From Aulostomus chinensis (Eukaryota > Chordata > Actinopteri > Syngnathiformes > Aulostomidae): a stretch of DNA of 64,000 bases. This document shows positions 57,441 through 64,000 of the stretch, piece by piece. The stretch is from assembly GCA_037954235.1 (NCBI GenBank), contig JBBMOA010000005.1, forward strand, positions 1,567,501-1,631,500, read 5' to 3'. The notes beneath the pieces are model-generated. The model was given only the letters and a program-made list of their open reading frames with translations, had not been told where the DNA came from and ran no database searches. The position numbers and the translations under genes are program-made. Numbering within the stretch: the first letter of the stretch is position 1; each line of letters opens with the position of its first letter.

Positions 57441-59396
57441 AGACTCAACTCAACTTTATTCATAAAGCACTTTAAAAACAACCACAGCTGAAAACAAAGT
57501 GCTGTACATAAATAGTCATAAAACATAATAATCAAGTGAAGAACAATAAAAATACTAAAACAGGAGCAAAGTCTCATGCTGGGTCAAAAGCCAAGGAATA
57601 AAAATAGGTTTTAAGATTAGTTTTAAAAATGGACAGTGAAGAAGCCTGTCTGAGGTGCAAAGGCAGATCGTTCCATCATTTGGGAGCAGCAACAGAAAAG
57701 GCTCTGTCCCCTCTGAGCTTCCGCTTAGACCTCGGTATCTCCAGGAGCAGCTGGTCAGCTGACCTGAGGCACCGAGCAGGAGCACGAGGGTGAAGCAGCT
57801 CAGAGAGGTAAGGGGGGCCAGACCATTTAAGGATTTAAAAACAAATAAAAGAATCTTAAAATGAACCCTGAAGTGCACAGGCAGCCAGTGGAGGGAGGCC
57901 AGAACGATGGGCTCCTTCTTCCTGCTCCGGTTAAAAGTCGAGCAGCAGCATTTTGTACCAACTGGAGACGTGAGAGGGAGGACTGGCTGATTCCAAAGTA
58001 AAGAGCACTGCAATCATCAAGCCGAGAAGTGATGAAGGCATGAATCACAGTCTCAAAATGCTCTCCTGCAAGAAAGGGCTTCACTTTTGCTAACAGCCTC
58101 AGATGAAAGAAAATGGACTTCACCACTGCACCTATTTGACGATCTAGTTTGAAATCCCTGTCCATCTTAAACCCAAGTTTGAAACAGTTGGCTTCACATA
58201 CAGAGCCAAGGGGCCCAAGTCAATAGGGGGAGGTTCACAGGAGCCACTGGGACCAAACACCATCACTTCAGTTTTCTTCTCGTTAAAATTGAAAAAGTTT
58301 AGGGCCATCCAGGCTTTAATGTCATCAAGACATAACAGAAGTGGCTTGATTGAGAGAGCATCTTTCTTCTTTAGTGGCACATCTATCTGACTGTCACCAG
58401 CATAGCAGTGAAAAGAGATGCCATGCTGATGAGAATGGAGCCCAGAGGAAGTACATACAATGAAAAAAGGAGAGGCCCTAAAATTGAGCCCTGTGGAACC
58501 CCAAATGACTGAGGAGCAGGGGAAGATTCAGAACCAGCAAAGCTTACACACAGAGTTCTGTCTGTCAGATAGGACCTAAACCACCGCAGAGCACTACCAC
58601 AAATGCCCACTAGGTGCTGCAACCGAGATAATAAAATATTGTGATCCACTGTATCAAAGGCAGCAGTTTGGTCCAGCAGGACAAGAATCACATCATCTCC
58701 ACAGTCGTTTGCCAGGAGGATGTCATTGAAGACCCTAAGCAGTGCTGACTCTGTGCTATGCAGAGTCTTAAAACCTGACTGGAAAACCTCCAGAATATCA
58801 TGCTCATCCAGAAAAGACTTCAGTTGAGCAGACACAACTTTCTCCAAGACCTTAGAAATAAAAGGCAACTTAGAGATGGGCCTAAAGTTAGCCAATACAG
58901 TGCTGTCAAGGCCAGGTTTCGTAAGCAGTGGTTGCACTACTGCATGTTTAAAACTAATGGGGACAACACCAGAAGACAGACTGCTGTTACTAACGCCCAG
59001 AACTGACTGCCCCATACTGGGGAAAACCTCTTTTAAAAATGAGGAGGGACAGAATCATGAGGGGAACCTGATGGCTTCATGTGGCCAACCACATCTTTAA
59101 AAATGACAAAGTCACAGGCTCAAACTTATCGAACACAGCCGGGCAACGGACAGAAGCAGAGGGGTCAGCGGCAGGAGCTGAGATGAGAGCCCTCCTGATA
59201 ACAACCTTGTCAATGAAAAAGTGCAGGAAGTCATTGCACATTTCAGTGGGTGCTTCCAGGCAGACAGGCTGTGGGGCATTCAGAGCAGAGTCAATGGTTT
59301 TAAATAGCACACGTGGGTTGTGGCGATCAGACACAATAATGTCTGACAAGTGTCCTCTCTTAGCCTCTTTAACAGTCTAAGACTGATGGTTGTTCA
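57441..59396 (-). mobile_element. L2-type LINE (right arm)
   Basis: Mirror of 18,040-19,995, with the same frameshifts and the same YAGD in place of YADD. Two residue differences noted in the translation: Tyr to His after LLSRLQ, and Ser to Ile after GAVVKS. Confidence 0.9.
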
Positions 59397-59565
59397 GTCA
59401 CGACACTCAGGGCTACCACACCAGTGTCAGTGTGTTCTCTTGGAAAGCCAAGCCTTCTGTCAACAGTTGTGTGCTTCTGGAGAGGAACAGAGACACCAAC
59501 ACTACCTTCTTAGCTGCTGTTTGGTCCACAGGAACCTGCATTGTTTGTTGTTGTGGGAAATCATG

Positions 59566-60200
59566 TCCTAAAATGCCAGTTTGTTGTTTTTGAGATAACC
59601 TTTGACAACATTTGGACATGGAAGTGGGCAGGCAGACAAAAAGTGCCACAGCTGATGCCTTCCAGGAGGTGCAGAGATACCTGGCAGAGGGCAGTACTTC
59701 CAGGGCCCAGGATCCAGTGAGTTACTGGGCCAACCAAAAGACAATCTGTCCAAACCTCTACCAGCTGTCCCTACAATTTCTTTGCACTCCAGCCTCATCT
59801 GTGCCGTGTTTTCGACAGCTGGAGAAGTTTTATCAAAAAAACGTAACAGACTTAATTTTAAAATGTCAGAAAAACGAATTTTTTGAAATAAAAATTTGTA
59901 AAAGTCCTCAAGCGTCCTCATTACCAACATTTTCACTTAGATTTTCACATTAAGATACATCTTCACATTGTTTAAAGACATGGAATGATCCAATATGAAC
60001 GCAAAGACTTCAATGACATTATTGTGTACACCAGGTCATCAAATCAGTGTCAGGTCAGTCTGTCAAGCCTGCAGGGAAGTTTAAAGTCCAGCAGGTGCCA
60101 GTATTCAGTGACACAGTATCAACACAGTGTGTCATTGTGTCGACACGCTTCATGACGCTTCATGACGCTTCATGACGCCTCATCCACCCATCACCAGTGT
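59566..60200 (+). mobile_element. hAT transposase C-terminal fragment (right arm)
   Basis: Mirror of 17,236-17,870; the 113-codon frame 59,612-59,953 is identical to the left-arm copy. Confidence 0.78.
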
Positions 60201-60517
60201 GGAGCGTTTGCTTGGTGAATTTAAAATGAAGACATTTGAATCAACTTGATGTCGTCCATAGTCCACTGATGCAGCGGTCATGTTCTCAATGTGTGTCACA
60301 AAGTGCATCTGTTGCTGTTGGCTGTTTAGTTGGAAACAAGAGTTTGAAAACAGCACACCAATTTGTTTCCTGATGTCGCAGAGGATTATGGGGAATGTAG
60401 TCTGATAGTGTGTGCTAGTCTGCAGGCATTCAATGAAGTGTCATCTAATTCAAAGGACTATGATGATGATGTATTGTTTCATAGTGTGTGGCTAATTTGG
60501 CTAATGCTTGACAACGC

Positions 60518-60762
60518 CAACAATAATAATAACAATAACAATCATAATCATAACAATAATAATAACAATTACAATAATAAGTATAATCCTAATAATAATA
60601 ATAATCATAACAATAATCAGAATCATAATAACAATAATAACAATAATAACAGCAATAATAATAATAATGATAATAACAATAATCATCATCATCATAATCA
60701 TAATAACAATAATAACAATAATAATAATAATAATAACAACAATCATAATCATAATAATATAG
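60518..60762 (+). repeat. (AAT/AAC)n tract (right arm)
   Basis: Mirror of 16,668-16,925 with small unit gains and losses. Confidence 0.95.
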
Positions 60763-61229
60763 ATCACAAAGTAGCTTAGACCAGGCCAAGCCTTATGTAG
60801 TGATCCTGGAAACATTGTTTCATGGATTTCTGATGATCATTCTGTCCATATTGCATGACTAGCCTCCTCCTTCATAGTCAAACTTGAATGCGATGGTGCG
60901 AATGTGTAAATTGTAAATAGAAAAGTATTGTTTACAAGTAAATTGGGCTCTGCATAATTAGCATAATTTTGCTCATGTTGAAGGGAAATGTAAATTATTC
61001 TTGGAACTGAAATATACCCTTTTATTTCCTTGTCCATCCTAGGACTCTTACCTGCTCCAAATTGGTCCCTTCAAAATAAATGGTCAAACCAAGAGGAATA
61101 CCACTTGTGTATTCTTGAGCCCTTTCAAGTAGGGACGATTCATCAGAAAACTGGACAGTGGGGCTCCCCTGGCGATGACTGGTCTGCTGTCTCCCCGTCC
61201 CGGCTGAAAATCCAGTCTGTGTCAGTTTC

Positions 61230-62182
61230 AGGGACCTCTCTTCCTGCACTGCTTTACTGGGGAGCGCAGCCTGCTGACAAATGACTTGGTCATAACTTTA
61301 TTCTTTGAAACCCTCTGAAGATCTGGAATCTTATTAAACAATTGCTTGGAATGTCAGATGTGTCAATCCACACACCTGTATCATAGAACCATTTGTTCAA
61401 GCCAGCGATGATGGACAGTGTGCTTCTGGAATGGAGGAAGAGAGGACTCTGTTCCACTGGAGAAGATGGTTGATAACAAATCTGCTTCATTCCTTCAGCT
61501 CCAATCTGAACACCTCCTTCCTCAGACACACTTTGGCATCATTGTGTGCGAGGATATTCCAGAGTTCACCATTAAACCAAAGAGCAACATCTTTGAAGAT
61601 TTACTTCTCTCACGTGGAACTCCCAACATTTGATTTCTCGCTTGGTCACTGCCTTTGATTCCAGTAGACGCCAGTCCTCTCAGGGAGGCCTGGGCCAAAG
61701 AACTGGACGTCCCAGTGTCAGAGGCACTGTGGGAGGAAAGCCTGGTCAGTGTACAGGAATGTTCCATCGATTCGAGATACAGACTGATTCAATTCAAAGT
61801 CTTGCGTATACTTCATTTTTCCAAAATTGGGCTTAGTCAGATATTTGGATCTGTTTCTCCCACGTATGATGGATGTCGTAGTGCTGAAGGATCGATGGCA
61901 CACTTCTTCTGGCACTGTCCTGTTCTCAGTAACTTCTGGTGGGATATATTGGATTGGTTTTCCAAACAAGACTGGAACTTTGCTGTATTTGGTTGCTCTG
62001 ACAGGACGAGGACTCTTCCTCCTTTTCAAAAACAGGCTCTACAAGCAGGCATGGTTGCAGCTAAAGAATTCAAATTATTAAACTGGAGGGCTCCATGTTT
62101 CAAGAGGTGGCTTCAGGAAATGCTTTCTGTTGCTGAGATTGATAGGAAGTGTTTTTCTGTTGTCTTATGTATTATCTGTTCA
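61230..62182 (+). mobile_element. L1/Tx1-type LINE, ORF2 3' end (right arm)
   Basis: Mirror of 15,248-16,200; the 176-codon frame 61,655-62,185 is identical to that of the left arm. Confidence 0.75.
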
Positions 62183-62819
62183 TGATACTTTGAACTCATG
62201 TGTACTTATAAGTCAAGCATATACATGATACAAGTTCACGTGGATCTAATAGTGAAAAGGTGGCACAAATCTTTGATATATTCTTTGAGGGCACACGTTT
62301 TGAATTCATATCTTTGCTTCTGGGGGGACCTGAAACAACATTTTCAGATGGGGGTCGTGGCCAATTACACATCATTTTTGGTGTCCTTGTCATGGAATGG
62401 TTTGAGAACCCCTGACAGAAAGTTTTTTCAGAAAACAGGATTTAGAAGCCTTTTTTTTTAGAATCGGCTTCAGCTGTAAAAGGGTTAGTTATGTTTCATT
62501 TCAAGAGCCACACACCATTCCTGCGATGTCAGGAAGTCTTGGAAAGGTGGTGAATATTTCAGAGGACTTCACTGGATTGTGAACCATTGCTTGGCGATGG
62601 GTGAAGGTCTGTTTCATCTTCTCCTTCATGATTACCTCATCAGTTGTATGCTTCATCAGTGTAGCAACCCTTGGATCCCCAAAGAGAGTCTCGACTGATG
62701 CCTAAGGCGTCTTTTATTTTAGTGAGAGCAGCGTCGTCACGTTCACCAGAGCACCGTGAAAACTGTGTCAGAGTATACAAAACATAAAACAAACAAGTCA
62801 CCATACAGTCTTCACAGTA

Positions 62820-63497
62820 TGTTACGTTCCTTGCGGCAACACAAGGAATAACACAAACAGCCAAGTGGAAAATTATCAGTGCAAGAATTATTTATTTCAC
62901 AAAGGGGTGATCAAAACAACAAGAGTTGTGTACAAAGTGGGAGGGAAGGTAGGCCGTGAGGGGATTGTGCCAAACAAATTAACTTAACATATCAAAACAA
63001 GGCCTAACTGAAATCTTCCTGACACAAGAAACACAAGTAGCAAAAGGCCTGCCCGTCTAACTCATCAAGGTTGTCAAAAACGTACAAGGATGGCACCAAC
63101 CCATAAACTAGTGTGGTATACAAAAGAAGACTACGTGATGTAAGGTGTGGGGTACCCCAATCTAACCTCAACCGACCACCTCCCACTTCCAAATAAGTTG
63201 ATCTTACAAAGTGGTTTCTCAGAGTATGTTGCTCAGCAGGCCGCCAGAAAGAGAGAGAGACCCAGAACAAAGCAGGGGAGTGGCTGATAAAGAGGCCTCC
63301 CTGGAACCAGCCAGGTGGAGGGGCAACCAGGCTCCAATCAACTCTTCTCCCAGATGTCAGGTGGGAGGGCAGAACAGGAAGCAGCCAGAGTCCTCCTGGA
63401 TCTTTCCTAAGAGCAGGAGAGGGAGGAGGGAAACAAAGAGAGGGAGAAACCATGCAGGGGCTCACCTGAGCCAGCTCTACATGTCACACATGGAACA
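62820..63497 (-). mobile_element. solo LTR (right arm)
   Basis: Mirror of 13,933-14,610, also 678 bp, bounded by CAGTA at 62,815-62,819 and 63,498-63,502. Termini and target duplication are unchanged; a few substitutions lie inside. Confidence 0.78.
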
Positions 63498-64000
63498 CAG
63501 TACAATCTTCATAATTTTGTCCATAATATTACAACATCAACCAAACATTCCTTCAAACAAAGTGTTCCATGCACACTGATCCAAACTCACAATGTTGCAA
63601 TAATACAATGTTTCAAGATAAACAAACATACCTCACTGCGCTCACCAAGGATGCTTCAATACTTTTAATCTTTTCTTCTGTTTAAACAGGCGTCAATGTT
63701 CTTTTCTGTGCAAATGAAGCAGAAGTTACGCTGGAGCCTGGAGATCAAACCTTTGTGGCCCAGGCTCAAACAAAGCAGCCTCCTCATTACCAACTCCTGT
63801 TGGGTTACCTTTACCTGTCTCTCCCTCTTGTGGAGCTACGGTGTCACTCAGAGGACAAAATTCAATCTCCCAAATCCATACAACAGTCCTACACATACAG
63901 GAGTCACTCACAACTTCACCTACCAACTATTTTAAAACACACACACAAAAATAGAAGCATTAATTAATAACTTTGAGAGTTTATATTTGTTAATAAAACG

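Larger units (their letters stand above)
52413..64000 (-). repeat. right arm of giant inverted repeat
   Basis: Reverse complement of 13,430-24,939. It begins right after the end of the 43-bp satellite and a short ATACCATAAT stretch, and is still matching at the last base of the window. Differences seen: one 128-bp indel (present here at 55,296-55,423), microsatellite length changes and scattered single bases. Confidence 0.97.

Noticed and set aside
13430..64000. The two arms as terminal inverted repeats of one giant transposon (Teratorn- or Maverick-like)
   Set aside because: No transposase, integrase, polymerase or capsid-type genes occur in the spacer, and no target duplication can be seen because the arm ends are outside the window or undefined.

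Overview
The window looks like nuclear DNA of a teleost (ray-finned) fish. It carries L2-, L1/Tx1-, Tc1-, hAT- and PIF/Harbinger-type elements, a solo LTR, the SINE/LINE tails common in fish, dinucleotide microsatellites and intron-containing fragments of vertebrate genes. I find no complete, intact gene. What remains is a collection of broken gene copies: zdhhc21, a KMT5A-like SET gene, a SAMD3-like gene, arih2, a MAP4K4/MINK1-type kinase, hdac7 and one C2H2 zinc finger. They are set among transposon remnants and five separate tandem arrays.

Layout. 1-13,430: L2 LINE 3' end, zdhhc21 pseudogene with introns (one intron invaded by a Tc1 fragment and a 31/32-bp array), KMT5A-like fragment, second L2, SAMD3-like pseudogene, 36-bp array. 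13,430-24,939: left arm of a very large inverted repeat (solo LTR, L1 3' end, hAT 3' end, L2, GA microsatellite, chimeric zdhhc21/Tc1 module, captured kinase fragment). 24,940-52,412: spacer (arih2, MAP4K-like, Harbinger, zinc finger, 22-bp array, hdac7, 44-bp array, 43-bp satellite of about 8.4 kb). 52,413-64,000: right arm, a nearly identical reverse complement of the left arm, still running at the window edge.

The two arms are the dominant structure. They are at least 11.5 kb each, around an axis near 38.7 kb, and nearly identical even in neutral transposon sequence. Either they are recent or kept alike by gene conversion, or the palindrome is an assembly artefact. Palindrome, satellites and decayed fragments of otherwise unlinked genes together are what one expects of a non-recombining or dispensable region (sex-determining region, B chromosome, pericentromere or subtelomere). 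That is inference. No set of genes here can be shown to work together as a pathway.
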